64,000 nucleotides of DNA from Toxorhynchites rutilus septentrionalis (GCF_029784135.1 NC_073744.1:101429303-101493302), one strand, 5' to 3'; positions 10,765 through 22,607 are shown, numbered from the stretch's first letter. The notes: generated from the sequence alone by a model not told the origin. Made by a program: numbers and translations.

Positions 10765-10850
10765 TTTTGCGTTTTTTATGAAGGCTCACCACCTAGCCCC
10801 GTACATGGAATACATCTTTACATTGTCTTTGATCCCCATGTACGTCCATC
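10765..10850 (-). pseudogene. Possible histone H4 C-terminal relic
   Basis: Upstream of the perfect stem-loop, the minus strand holds ATGGACGT and, about 45 bp later, TGTACGGGGCTAGGTGGTGA. This resembles the end of histone H4 (MDVVYALKRQGRTLYGFGG). Similarity is weak and broken by indels, so the call rests mainly on the adjoining stem-loop and on the H2A relics next door. Confidence 0.35.
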
Positions 10851-10861
10851 ACGACCATTTG

Positions 10862-10960
10862 TTTTAGAAAGCATTGAACTGTATTTCCTAAACTCTTTTT
10901 TGGAAGGTTTAATGGCCCTGAAAAGCGCCTTGTTTTATGGAATGGTTCCAATTTAGAACT
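10862..10960 (-). repeat. H2A 3'-UTR fragment with stem-loop, copy 1
   Basis: Nearly identical to 11662-11763, the 3' end of the H2A pseudogene. The stem-loop at 10914-10929 reads GGCGCTTTTCAGGGCC on the minus strand, with one G-G mismatch in the stem. The H2A body is absent here; the homology stops after TGGTTCCAATTTAGAA. Confidence 0.7.
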
Positions 10961-11099
10961 CTAGCGGTACACACTCACAGGATAGAGACAAATCGGCAGA
11001 CTCAGCCAGAAGGGCGAGTCCAACGAGACGAACGAATGAGCGTTAAAAGGGAGCGATGGCAAAAAATACATTCATTACGATTTGTTCGCTCGTTGGATT

Positions 11100-11661
11100 C
11101 ACATGCAGGCTAAAAAGGGTCAGGATCACAAAATTATCTTCAATCTAAAGAGTTTATTGTTTTGTTATCACTCGATATCCCCATCGTGTTCGGCTAAACC
11201 TTCCTGTTTAGCGATTTGTTGCCACTCGCCACAGCTTTCACAGTTGAAAAATTTCTTCTCATCCAGCTTTGTGACATGTTGTACAGTAAATTACATTCAA
11301 TGCGACGTGCCGAAGCGCCACTCAGTGTCGCATTGGAGGCGATTTTAACCTGTAATTGAACATTTGCGATGACAGTGGTACAGTGTCGACTTTCAATTTG
11401 GGTCATAATTTGGATCTCTATGTTTACAAAAATGTCCAACTAAATAAGTCGCATAACATGTCCGTCCAATTAGCTAAATGTCGAACTAATTGTAAATTAA
11501 TGTACTTTCAATCTGGGAACAATTTAAGAATTGGTGTAAATTGAATAATCAGGAAAGTCCCCAACTATCAATAAGCTCAGAACAACTGCCAAATTCACAT
11601 ACTCATCAGATCCTGGCAAACAAATTATGAAAACATCAATTTGTGTTTTATTATTATTTTG
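11100..11661 (-). repeat. Unidentified segment duplicated next to both H2A pseudogenes
   Basis: Its reverse complement recurs at 60140-60690, downstream of the other H2A pseudogene. It contains related blocks such as TCCAACTAAATAAGTCGCA and TCCAATTAGCTAAATGTCG. Only short, non-conserved open frames. Probably intergenic sequence of the ancestral histone repeat or an element fixed in it. Confidence 0.5.
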
Positions 11662-11720
11662 GATAATGTTTTAGAAAGCATTGAACTGTATTTCCTTAAC
11701 TCTTTTTTGGAAGGTTTAAT

Positions 11721-12149
11721 GGCCCTGAAAAGCGCCTTGTTTTATGGAATGGTTCCAATTTAGAAAACTTTGTACTCGTGGTTTTGAAAAAAAACCATTT
11801 CGAACGCCCTCGATGCCGCCTTGTTCTGGATTTGCCACCAAAGCAGTTTGTATAAAGACCAAACTTTTTTCTTATGCTACCCGATGCCGTTTTTCTATTG
11901 CGTTTGCCACTCTCCACTCGCTGCAACTGCCTGTTGTCTTGATGTCCACCGAACCGAATGTGTTCTGTTCCGAATGCGGGGTTTCTTATCGTCGCGAGCA
12001 GCTTTGCCAGCTAACTCGATCACTTCGGCGGCCGAAACTATATAACGCCGGCTCGGCCTAGCTACCCTTGCGGGAAACTCCAGACCAACACGGTTCGAGC
12101 GGGATTTTGCCTTTCCCTTCACTTTTCCTCCTTTGCCATGTCCAGACAT
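11721..12149 (-). pseudogene. Histone H2A pseudogene
   Basis: H2A is a core nucleosome subunit. The ATG at 12147-12149 opens [20 protein letters not shown], almost exactly the conserved H2A N-terminus. The docking/dimer core is largely deleted; [17 protein letters not shown] then marks the alpha-3 region. Later, AAACTGCTTTGGTGGC and ACAAGGCGGC match NKLLGGVTIAQGG in a shifted frame. The 3' stem-loop GGCGCTTTTCAGGGCC lies at 11721-11736. Multiple indels and an absent central helix exclude function. A promoter lies directly upstream. Confidence 0.8.
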
Positions 12150-12430
12150 GGCTGCTTGGGTTGGTTTATTGATGTGTTGTGATGCGAACTGATGTGGTGT
12201 ACGGTTTGAATGAGAATGATCGTTACGGCAGCGGAGCGGGGATTTTTAAGCTGACTGGCTGGCTCGAGAATTACGCATGTGTGAGACTGCGACCAATGTT
12301 TCGTTCATATTTTTTCTTTTTCCTTTCCAATCGTGCTTCATTCTATTTCGCTGCTGCTCTGGTTGCCCGTTTTGGTCGGTACGATTTGAGGAGCACAAAA
12401 TGGACCAATCAAAAATGGGCACATAGTGCA
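12150..12430 (-). promoter_or_regulatory. H2A pseudogene promoter
   Basis: Read on the minus strand: two GATTGG (inverted CCAAT) boxes, a TTAAAAAT TATA-like box, and about 30 bp later TCATTCTCATTC as a probable initiator, then the leader to the ATG. The upstream part recurs at 55925-56108 and the core at 59367-59614. The distal half may be the shared H2A/H2B intergenic region, as in other insects; no H2B is visible. Confidence 0.55.
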
Positions 12431-12965
12431 TTTTGACAATGCTTGATATTTCACAATTATTCAATTATTTATCTCAAGAAAAATGAAATGTTATTCGTTA
12501 TGATAGATGCGTAGATATATTTCCTATCAATTGATGCAAAAACCTTTGCGATCTATTGAGAAATGCTCGAGTTATAAGCGTTCCAAATCTTGCATTTTTT
12601 CCTACTTGTTCAGTGCCTAGATTTCCATTTCACCCCCTATATCTTCCGGTTAGACGTAGTCCTACGTCAAAAATTGTTTGAAAATATTGATCGATACACC
12701 TAAGTAAGATGTACTTTCAGTTTTTTGACGTGGGACTACGTCTAACCGGAGTATATGGGGGGTAAAATGAAAACCTAAACGCAGAACATGCAGGAAAAAA
12801 TGAAAGATTCCGAATGCTTATAACTCGAAAATTTATTACTGGATCGGAAAGATGTTTGCATCAATTGATAGGGAATATTTCTACGCTTCTATCGCAATTA
12901 ATAAAATGTTATTTTTCATTAGATAAACAACTGAATAACAGTAAAATGTTAAGCGTTATCTAAAC
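12430..12965. repeat. Large inverted repeat (about 260-bp arms) centred on GACGTAG boxes
   Basis: The arms share TATCAATTGATGCAAA, GAGTTATAAGC, TTTTTCCT, CGGTTAGACGTAG and more, with diverged spacing. The centre at about 12690-12720 is flanked by GACGTAGTCCTACGTC and GACGTGGGACTACGTC. Single arms occur alone at 14410-14590, 27736-27964, 45806-46040 and 55686-55925. It may be a fold-back element or two copies of an intergenic module placed head-to-head. Confidence 0.7.
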
Positions 12966-12989
12966 GCCTTAACTGCCTCATTTTGATTG

Positions 12990-13440
12990 GTCCGATCTAC
13001 GGTTTCCCTAACAGAGCCATCAAAACCAAGCAGCCTTGGGGAAATCGGCATTGCAAATACATGAAAGTTTAGTTCCGACTGAAATGTGTTTCCCTAACAC
13101 AGACTTCAAATACATGGAGCTTAGGGAAATTGGCATTGTAAATACATGCAAGTCGGGGGTGTTTTTGTTCCGACTGAAATATGTTTCCCTAACACAGGCA
13201 TCAAATCCAAAGAGCGTGGGGAAATCGGCATTGCAAATACATGAAAGTCGAGGTTATTTTTGTTCCGACTGAAATGTGTTCCCCCAACACAGACTTTAGA
13301 ACCAAGGTGTCTGAGGAAATTGGCATTGCAAATTCATGCAACTCGGGGACATCTTGTTCCGACTGAAATGTGTTTGACACACAGACTTCAAAACCAAGAT
13401 GTCTGGGGAAATCGGCTCTGCAAATAAATGCAAACTTTTG
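12990..13440 (+). repeat. 95-bp tandem repeat
   Basis: The landmark GACTGAAATGTGTTTCCC occurs at 13077, 13172, 13267 and 13361 (95, 95 and 94 bp apart). Each unit also holds GGGAAATCGGCATTGCAAAT. The reverse complement recurs at 27395-27735 and 45467-45805. No coding function seen. Confidence 0.8.
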
Positions 13441-14656
13441 TACTCGCTTGCCTTTGTGCAAACTAGAATATGTTTCCTTAAAACGGTCTTCCGGGGGTAC
13501 TTCTGCACTCGCATGTTTTTTTTTGCACTCCGAAAAGTGTTTTCCTAACACGGATTACAAAAGCGGGTACGAACACCACGCTTTAGCTCGGTTATTCAAG
13601 ATTGCATTGAAGGATATGCCTTCGTAGCTTTTGCTCACTGAATTCCTGCGCATGCCATTTGATGATCAGGCAAGATGTTGATAACCAATTGCTGCGATGA
13701 CGCCTATTGATTAAACAATATACGTTCGACATACATGTCAAAATCGAAACTGAGTGCATGAAGTTCATAAAATCAAGCAAATTCGCGGTTCGAGAAGTAC
13801 GTACACTTGAGAGATGTAAACTTCAAAAGGAAACGTAAAATAAAATAATCGTTTAATAATTCTTCCGTTTACATATTTTGGTAGTCATAGGCATCATATA
13901 AAACGTAAAAGGACGTTCATCAAATTTATTTGTAATGAAGAACATAATCTATCACAATGCATTAATTGAACTTATATGGAATTATACAATCTTTTTACTC
14001 ACAAAGGAAATATATTGAATTCAATTGAATTCGGGAGTTATTTCATTCAATCAAAAATTTAATTAATACAAACAAATGATTGCTACGCTAGGGTAGTCCC
14101 ACGTCAACCTTGCGGTTATATCATAGATGTAACCCACTCATTTTTTTACGTAGAACTACGTCTTTCAGGAAGGGTGCCAAATCAGAAAACAGGTCACATT
14201 TTTATGAAATAAAGTTAACGTTAATAACTATTTTCACTGTGAACGAATTCTCATGATTTGCATACCAATTGAATCGGAAATTCTCTAAGATTTGTTTCAT
14301 ATGCTATACATTACAATTCGCTAATCTCTAAAGGGTTTAAATTCATGGAAACTGGAAGAACTTCCTTTTTCCCATACATTTGTTCTGCCGATTTGTGTGC
14401 TATATCTACAGTACTTCGAATACTTATAACTCGAACATTTCTTAACAGATCGGAAAGATGTTTGCATCAATTGATAGGAAATATTTCTACGCGTCTATCA
14501 CAATTAATAAAATATTATTTTTCATGAGATGAATAATTGAATAACTGTAAAATGTCAAGCGTTACATAAACGCCCTAACTGCCATGTTTTGGTTATATTT
14601 AGTAAATTTAGTGAGTCCTTTTACATTTCGTATGATGCCGAGGACAAAATATGTGC
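13441..14656. other. Unidentified sequence with one solo inverted-repeat arm
   Basis: No conserved coding sequence. A pair of boxes (GGTAGTCCCACGTCAACC near 14092 and ACGTAGAACTACGTC near 14148) flanks a diverged piece of module N. A single arm of the large inverted repeat spans about 14410-14590, ending at ACGCCCTAACTGCC. Confidence 0.5.
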
Positions 14657-14838
14657 ACCCTACACGGCTCTGGGGCCAAAAACACAACCAAACTATTGGA
14701 GCAGGGAAAAAGCCCATTTTAGTGTGCTTGAAGAGCTTGCTTCTAAAATGGGCGTAAAAACCTGCTCATCTTTTGCTGAAAAGAAAAGAACAGAAAAGGA
14801 AAATACTTTTAGTGTGTATTCATCTCGATATTATATTA

Positions 14839-17800
14839 TTAAATTTTGTCGAATAAACCTGTATCCTTAAGAATTTTATGGTCCGGTCCTCTTCGATGTC
14901 GTCTCTTGCTAATGCAGTTCTGATGCTGTCTCCAACCTGAAATTTTGTTCTAGAGATGTTAAAAACTGGGCAATTGATTAACAAATGCTCTACTGTGAGC
15001 CTTACATTGCACCATGTGCAGCGCGGTTGATTTGCGATCAAGTAATTATGTGTTAAGAGAGTATGCCCGATACGCAAGCGTGTCAGGCATACTTGAATGG
15101 GGCGCTTAGTACTGTCCATCCAAGGATGGGTGGTATTCTTTATCTTTCTTAGAAAGAAGTCATTAGAGGTGTTCCAATTTATATCCCAACACGATCGTAG
15201 GTTGTTATCAACCCATCTGATGATGTCTTCGGACGGGGGGATATCAGTCCATAGTTCAGAATTTCTTCCCTCTTTGGCAAGACGATCAGCTAATTCATTT
15301 CCTTGAATTCCGCAGTGTCCCGGGATCCAACAGAAAATGATGTCCTTTCCCTTGATTCCAGCTTCAATGCTTTGGGTCCAGGGGTGCTTATTTTCGCCAC
15401 TCTGGAGTGCAAGCAGGGAGCTGTAGGAATCGGAGAAAATCACCGTTTTCGTGTTATCATCACATAGTGATATCGCAACGAGGAGGGCAGCTGTTTCTGC
15501 TGAGAAAATTGAACAACCATTTGTTCAATTACCATATGGATTACCATCCATATGGTAATTGGAATTTTATCTGAGCATTGTCGGAAAAGATGCCAAATCC
15601 TACTTTATCACCATCAACAGATCCATCTGTGAAGATTTTGCGATGGAAGGGGAACTGTTTATGTATGTGATTGTTGAAGATAGCTGTGACTATACTGTTG
15701 GCTTCACCAGCTTTAACAGAGTTTTTAATAGTCCAGTCAAATTTTGGTCCTTGGTCGTACCATGGTCGAGGGCCTTCTCTAGTTAGAGGAGCGGCTCCCG
15801 GGAGAGTGATATTGCAAATGTCTTGAAGCCATTTGCTAGCTCTCGTGGTGGTTGATGTGAGATTTGGATATCTCTGTGAGATTCGGATGGCTCGATTGGC
15901 CAAGGCTCTGGTGATGAACATTTCGAAGGGAACTTGGCCAGCCTCCGCAAGCAAAGCTTTTATTGGGCTGGACTTACAGGCTCCTGAGGCATATCTGATT
16001 ACGCTATGGTAGCAAGGTTTTAAATGATCAATTGATTTCCAGGATGCACTGCTGAAGAGTTCAATCCCGTATAGCATTTTTGTGAAGACGATACTTCTAC
16101 CGATTTTATAAATGGTTTTACGCGCGCTTAAGCGGCTGCGACCACTTATTACCATCGTTAACCGGATACGGCTTTTGATATCTGCTTTTGTCTTTTTGAT
16201 GTGGTCTGTGAATGAAAGATTTTTATCTATTATAACACCTAGAATTCGAGCTGATTTAACTCGTTTCACAAGTGCACCATTAATTATGCATGGTTTAAAT
16301 TTTTTCTTGTGACCTTTTAGACTGCAGCAATGAAGTATATTGGATTTTTGTGCTGAAATTTTGAAACCAATTGAATCTGCCCAGCTGCTGATAGCAGAGA
16401 TTCCTGTCTGGAGTCTTCTGCGTGCAAGTTCAGTGAATGATGCTCGGGCCATAAGCAGTATATCGTCAGCATATGCCAGTATTTCGATGTTTGGTGGAAT
16501 AACATCGAAAACTGATTGCATTGCTATTAAGAAGAGAGTTGCCGAAAGTACAGAGCCCTGTGGTACTCCGTTTTCTTGAACTCGGCTTTTAGATATTGAC
16601 CCTCCGAAGAAAACTTGAAAACTTCGGTTGAGGAGGAAACTTTGAATGATTTCGAAGAGGTAACCTTCGAAACCCCATTGGTGGAGTTGATCTATGATAT
16701 TATGCTTCCAGGTGGTATCGAATGCTTTGGAAAGATCAAGCAAAGCAAGTTCATTGTGTTGTCTCTTCTGTGTGGAGTCATGAAGAAATTGGTTGAGATG
16801 GCAGAAATATGTACTTGTGCCTTTTCCTCGACGGTAAGCATGTTGTCTGGGGTCTAGTAGTTGTTGTTCTTCGAGGGTTGTTATCAGTCTTCGGTTAATC
16901 ATCCTTTCAAAAAGTTTCCCTAAGCAGCTGAGGAGCGTGATAGGGCGATAGCTATTCACATCACGTTTGTCCTCCTTTGCTTTGGGGATCGGGATTACCA
17001 TGCCGGCTTTCCATGAATCTGGAAAGTATCTGTTTGTCCAGCACTCGTTGAAAATTTGCAAAAGCAGGGTTTTCGCATGGTGGGGCAGGTGTCTTATCAT
17101 CGGGTATTCGATATTATCCGGGCCGGCTGACTTACCTTTGGACCTTTTAAGGGCCCAGAGCAGCTCGTCCATGGAGAAAGGTTTGTTGTATTCGTGCTGT
17201 TGACCTGTAGCAGAGGGAAACACTTCTAGTTCTGCTTTGGCTTTGATATTCTTAAAGGCATTGGTGTAATTCGAAGTGGATGAAGATTTGGCGAAATGAT
17301 CTGCCAGATGTTCGGCTATGGTACCAGGGTCTTCAGTAGTAATACCGTTGATCTCAATGGAATAGCAGTTAGAAGCTTTCTTGCCACTGAGAGCGTTGAC
17401 CTTGTTCCATAGTTCTTTTGAAGATGTTGAAGGATTAAATTCATCAAGAAATTCAGTCCAGCTTTGGGTTTTTGCTTCGGCTATTGCTTTTCTGGCTTTA
17501 GCTCTAGCTTCCTGAAAATTGGATAAAGCAATCCTTTTGCTGTTGTTTCCACCTGGAAGACGTCTGAGAAGACGAAGCAGTTTTCTTCTTTTTTTGATGG
17601 CAAGTGCTACTTCGTTATTCCACCAGGGGACAGCCTTACGACCGGGGTTCCCACTTGTTCTGTAGATATTTACTTCTGCAGCGGAGAGAATGGCTTGAGT
17701 AAAGTCATCAACAGAGTAGCTTATGTGTGCTTGAAGTAAGCTGTCAATTGTAGATTCGAAGCCTTCCCAGTTGGCTGATTGGTATTTCCATTTTCTGCGA

Positions 17801-18578
17801 AGAGTAATATTGGGATTCCTTGTTAATGTTCTGATGTGAATTGGGAAGTGATCACTTCCTCTGAGGTCATTGTCAACAAACCAATTTAGTCTGGGTGCCA
17901 GTTCCCAAGATGCGATCGTGAGATCGAGGGCAGACGTTGATCCAAAACGTGGATCGAGTCTGGTATGTTGATGATCGTTGATGATAATGAGGTTCAGTTT
18001 TTGGATGATTCTAAGAATCGTATGACCTCTTGCGTCACATTTTTTTCCTCCCCAGGAAGTATGGTGTGCGTTGAAGTCACCCATGATAATAAACGGGTGT
18101 GGTAATTGTTTGAAAGCATTTACCAAATCAACTTCAAAATCATTGATATTGTGCTGAAGGTCTCTTGAGTTGGACTGCACATATTTGTAGTGGTGATGTT
18201 ATGGGGATCACAGTATGAGGAGGTGACTTAGGACAGCGAGGCATGTTCCTCCTTGTTGGGAAGATAGTCCATCACAAAAATACCATTTGAATTTGCCTCC
18301 TAGGGCACTATTCATGTCTGTACCAGTCGGTACTTTAGTTTCTTGGAAAGCTAGGGTTAGTGGGAGATGTTTCTCTTCCGCTAACATTAATTTTATTTCG
18401 TTCATTGAACTGTAAAGCCCACGCAAGTTCCATTGAATGGAAAGTTTGCGATTAGGGATAGGGTCTCGAGACGATGGTGTATGATTAGGTGGGGGATTGA
18501 ATGTTAAGATTGGAAGGAGGGAAGTGGGCTGAGGTGTGGAGGATAAATTGGAGATTGATGGAGTAGAATCAGTTGAAA
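14839..18578 (-). pseudogene. I-clade ORF2 (endonuclease-RT-RNase H), copy A, multiply broken
   Basis: Order on the minus strand: endonuclease with GDFNAHH and GSDHFPI, reverse transcriptase with YADDILLMA, RNase H with FTDGSVDGDK and WIPGHCGIQGNELAD, and a C-terminal Cys-His knuckle. Compared with copy C it has a 1-nt loss just after ORF1, a 2-nt loss near 18220, a deletion of about 43 bp at 18165, an inverted insertion of about 35 bp at 15507-15550 and a 1-nt loss near 14868. The largest surviving frame is 15541-18180. Not functional. Confidence 0.88.
15507..15550. repeat. Short fold-back insertion inside copy A ORF2
   Basis: Copies C and D read TTGAACAAATGGATGG here. Copy A has an additional block in which CCATTTGTTCAATT, ATGGATTACC and ACCATCCATATGG form overlapping inverted copies of the local sequence. 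It looks like a templated insertion made by strand switching. Confidence 0.7.
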
Positions 18579-20000
18579 TTAGTTGTGGTTGGGTTTTTCA
18601 CCCTTGGAATGTTTGAGTTTTAGTCTCGGATCATTTTTGGAAACATTAACAATTGGTTTATTGGTAGTAGGATTGGGTTTGTGTTGGGTAGTAGGTGGAT
18701 TGGATGCAATTGGTTGGGTTGAAGTGCTGGGTTGTGATAGGTAGTTCTGGTGGGATTGGGTCTTCTGTAGGGTTGGGGTCGATTTCTTACTTTTAGGTTT
18801 CTTCCTAGAAGATTCCTTCTCAATTGGTTGTTCATCTTCCGATGATTTGGATTCATCTGAAGTTGTTGTTTTCGAGATGATTTTTCTTTTGTTTGAGTAA
18901 GTTGATTCGATCTCCATTGGAGATTCAGAATCTTCCTCAGAGTCAATTGGTATGATGCTGGATCCCTGTTCAGATTTTTTATTGGCCTGAATAGAAACAG
19001 TCTTATTCGATTTAATAGGAGCTGACTTTGTTTATGTACAGTTGCACTTGCATTGTTGGCATCCTGTGTTTTGGATATTGTCGAGCCGCTCTTTTAATTT
19101 ACTAGCGAAGGAAGAACCATTATTGTTTTCACAAATGGATTTGGCTTCCTTGTAGGAGATTCCTTTATCAATCCTAACTCGCGTTATCTTGTCCTCGGCG
19201 ATCCAAGCTGGGCACTTCCTGCTAGTGGAGGAGTGATTTTCCTTGCAGTTCACGCATGAGGCAGGTGCATTGCATTGAAACTTCTTCGCCTTGTCTTTAT
19301 CGGTTTGGTTTAGTTCTGGGTGTGCTACACCACAGTTACGGCATAACTGTATTTTCTTCATACACTTCTTGAAAGTGTGTCCATAATTATAGCATCCGAA
19401 GCATTGCATCGGGCTTGGATAGTAGTTTCTGGTTGGTGCGCGAATGAAACCGAAGTTAATCGCTTCGGGAATGACTGTTCCGTTGATGGTTAGGATTAGG
19501 GTAGAAGTTGCTACCTTTTCCTTTTTAATTGTATCGTATCTAAATATTATTTTGACACCGATAACTTTTTGCTCAGAGAGTTCAGTAAGAAGTTCATCCT
19601 CTGGCATGAAAACAACATCCCAGCAAGATACAACACACTTGCGTTGATTAAGAGTGGGATGAAAAATTATTTCAATTGGGGTCGAGTCAGTTAGCGACTT
19701 CATACCCATTAAAGGTTCAACCTGTTTGACGTCTCGTATTTGTAGAACATATTGAAGGCGACCTTTATCATCGCGTTGAGGTTTTGCATCTTTAAATTTA
19801 CCTCCGATCACTCCTTTGATCGATTTCGATACAACGAAGGGGTTGGGTGGAAGAATATTACCATCAGTTGCTCTTAACAATAAAATTTGCAAATTTCCGC
19901 CAAAGGGATCAGCCCATTTGGGGGAAGTGTGGGTGGTGGGAACACCATTGTATATATTTGTTGGCCTTCCGGCGCCGGAGCTGCTGGAAGCCATGTTCAA
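18579..20000 (-). pseudogene. I-clade ORF1 (gag-like, zinc knuckles), copy A, premature stop
   Basis: Encodes the nucleic-acid-binding ORF1 protein that packages element RNA. The frame starts MNMASSSSGAGRP at 20000 and carries HPTLNQRKC and the knuckle CFGCYNYGHTFKKC (CX2CX4HX4C), followed by further Cys-rich motifs. A CAA-to-TAA change at 19032-19034 stops it after CKCNCT. The Ser/Pro-rich tail remains open to 18579. Otherwise collinear with the 473-residue protein of copy C. Confidence 0.88.
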
Positions 20001-20223
20001 GGCTGGCTATACCTAGGTACAGCCAGGTAAAAAGTTTTTAAATTTTCTTATTCTATGTACGTTGTGCGTCGGGGGACAATAACAGCGGGGACGAAAACGG
20101 CGGAGGACAGTAACGGCGGGGGACAATGCCAACGCAGTTACAAGAACGAACACCGAAATCACTTGGCGGAAAAACACTTGGGGCAGAAAAGCACTGTTTT
20201 AAAAACACTTGGAAAAGTCACTT

Positions 20224-21189
20224 TTAAATGTTGCACTTGCATTGTTGGCATCCTGTGTTTTGGATATTGTCGAGCCGCTCTTTTAATTTACTAGCGAAGG
20301 AAGAACCATTATTGTTTTCACAAATGGATTTAGCTTCCTTGTAGGAGATTCCTTTATCAATCCTAACTCGCGTTATCTTGTCCTCGGCGATCCAAGCTGG
20401 GCACTTCCTGCTAGTGGAGGAGTGATTTTCCTTGCAGTTCACGCATGAGGCAGGTGCATTGCATTGAAACTTCTTCGCCTTGTCTTTATCGGTTTGGTTT
20501 AGTTCTGGGTGTGCTACACCACAGTTACGGCATAACTGTATTTTCTTCATACACTTCTTGAAAGTGTGTCCATAATTATAGCATCCGAAGCATTGCATCG
20601 GGCTTGGATAGTAGTTTCTGGTTGGTGCGCGAATGAAACCGAAGTTAATCGCTTCGGGAATGACTGTTCCGTTGATGGTTAGGATTAGGGTAGAAGTTGC
20701 TACCTTTTCCTTTTTAATTGTATCGTATCTAAATATTATTTTGACACCGATAACTTTTTGCTCAGAGAGTTCAGTAAGAAGTTCATCTTCTGGCATGAAA
20801 ACAACATCCCAGCAAGATACAACACACTTGCGTTGATTAAGAGTGGGATGAAAAATTATTTCAATTGGGGTCGAGTCAGTTAGCGACTTCATACCCATTA
20901 AAGGTTCAACCTGTTTGACGTCTCGTATTTGTAGAACATATTGAAGGCGACCTTTATCATCGCGTTGAGGTTTTGCATCTTTAAATTTACCTCCGATCAC
21001 ACCTTTGATCGATTTCGATACAACGAAGGGGTTGGGTGGAAGAATATTACCATCAGTTGCTCTTAACAATAAAATTTGCAAATTTCCGCCAAAGGGATCA
21101 GCCCATTTGGGGGAAGTGTGGGTGGTGGGAACACCATTGTATATATTTGTTGGCCTTCCGGCGCCGGAGCTGCTGGAAGCCATGTTCAA
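20224..21189 (-). pseudogene. Tandem duplicate of the ORF1 N-terminal two-thirds, copy A
   Basis: Practically identical to 19035-20000. It runs from the same ATG to CKCN and then runs out at the duplication junction, where CTTTTAAATG joins TTGCACTTGC (about 20228-20238). The repeat period is 1189 bp (ATG 21189 versus 20000). The near identity implies a recent tandem duplication. The upstream copy adjoins the real 5' UTR, so it would be the one transcribed first. Confidence 0.88.
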
Positions 21190-22028
21190 GGCTGGCTATA
21201 CCTAGGTACAGCCAGGTAAAAAGTTTTTAAATTTTCTTATTCTATGTACGTTGTGCGTCGGGGGACAATAACAGCGGGGACGAAAACGGCGGAAAACAGT
21301 AACGGCGGGGGACAATGCCAACGCAGTTACAAGAACGAACACCGAAATCACTTGGCGGAAAAACACTTGGGGCAGAAAAGCACTGTTTTAAAAACACTTG
21401 GAAAAGTCACTTTTAAATGTCTGTTATATAAAATCAATTTGGGATATGTAGTAAAAATTTCCTAACCTATACCCTTTGGGCGTCCTATCTTTCACTAACT
21501 CCTGGTAAAATGAAAAGTTTGGTCACTCACCGATCGTGTTGAAGGACCTCCTCGAAGATCACCACCTAATGGTAGTGGGGTAGCGGGGAAGGGACCGGAT
21601 ACCGCCGACGGCCGCAGCGGTTCGAAACGACGAAGTGAAAATAACCTCCTTTCACACCTTACACCTCCTGAGCTGCTGATGATTGATGAGTAGAAATTGC
21701 GCCAAAATCGCGCGTCACTGGCAGGGAAAACGTTGCTGATGAGACGGGCGCAGACAGCGGGACACGCAAGGGGCAGTGAAAACTGCCGGTCAAAGTGGTC
21801 AATCCGACCGAACCAACTTCCTGAATGGCCGTTGGGGGCTTCTCGGCTGCTTCCTCCTTTCCTGGTATCCGGACAACTGTTGCTGAAAAAAACGCTATAT
21901 TTAGGACCGAAATCAGCTTTGAAAAAAGCTATGCATCCGGTTGTAGGAGAAAACTTTTATTTCTATTATTCTCTTTTAGAATGGCGCTAAAAACATAACC
22001 GTTGCGGTCGAGTGTCAGTAGCACCATG

Positions 22029-22194
22029 GAACGAAAGCAAGGGAAGTGTCATTTTATAAAACATAAAATAATCGAATGTAAACCCCACCCTCTTTATTGT
22101 ATAAGCTTACTGTATACTCACGCATATAATAAGGGTGGGATTTAGATTCTATACTTTTATGGTTTATAAAATGACGCTTCCTTTGCTTTCGTTC
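22029..22194. repeat. 166-bp palindromic element P, copy 1
   Basis: Begins GAACGAAAGCA and ends TGCTTTCGTTC. The arms carry TCATTTTATAAA and CCCACCCT and meet near TATAAGCTTAC. The right arm supplies TATAAAATGACGC and, about 30 bp on, TTCATTTC: a TATA-initiator arrangement directed into the H3 pseudogene. The left arm is mirror-like, so P resembles a bidirectional promoter or a MITE serving as one. Other copies: 52903-53068 and 62880-63045. Confidence 0.75.
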
Positions 22195-22245
22195 ATTTCT
22201 TACTCTACTCTCGCACCGTGAGGACTCGAGCTCGTTAGTCTTTCG

Positions 22246-22583
22246 CAGACAGCTCGTTAGTCATTCGGTGGTAAGACACACGAAGTCAGCTCGGATAAGC
22301 GCACCAGTAGCAGGATAGGTGGAGAAGCCACATCGCTATCGACCGGGAACTTCGCATGAAATTCGTCGCTATCAGAAGTCGACCGAATTGCTGATCCGCA
22401 AGCTACCTTTGCAGCATTTGGTTCGTGGAATTGCTCAGGACTTCAAAACCGACTTGCGCTCCGCGGTTATTACGCTGCAGGAGGCTTATTCGAAGATACC
22501 AATTTGTGTGCTATCCATGCAAAACGCGTCACATCATGTCCAAGGACATCCAGCTGGCCCATCGTATCCGAGGAGAGCGTGCT
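22246..22583 (+). pseudogene. Histone H3 pseudogene 1
   Basis: H3 is a core nucleosome subunit. Remnants of the tail (QTAR, GGKAPRKQL positions) are followed by [40 protein letters not shown], and, in shifted frames, [15 protein letters not shown] and RRIRGERA. Small deletions remove VAL after PGT, FQSS, and the SEAYLV segment. Stop codons interrupt the tail. A histone stem-loop GGCCCTTTTCAGGGCT lies at 22608-22623, followed by a purine-rich stretch. TATA and initiator are in element P just upstream. Practically identical to 43586-43923. Confidence 0.85.
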
Positions 22584-22607
22584 ATATTAGCTTAGCATAT
22601 AATCAAC

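Larger units (their letters stand above)
14657..22028 (-). mobile_element. I-clade non-LTR retrotransposon copy A (degraded, internally duplicated)
   Basis: The 5' UTR (about 21190-22028), ORF1, ORF2 and part of the 3' UTR are near-identical to intact copy C. The 3' terminus is lost: homology stops at GCACCCTACACGGC near 14657, before the terminal hairpin. The 5' end abuts GAACGAAAGCA (22029-22039), the same 11-mer that flanks copy C. A 1189-bp stretch covering the 5' part of ORF1 and the adjoining leader is present twice in tandem. Confidence 0.85.

Noticed and set aside
11194..11439. A gene in the H2A-linked segment
   Set aside because: The open frame is not preserved in the second copy at 60460-60690, so there is no evidence for coding.
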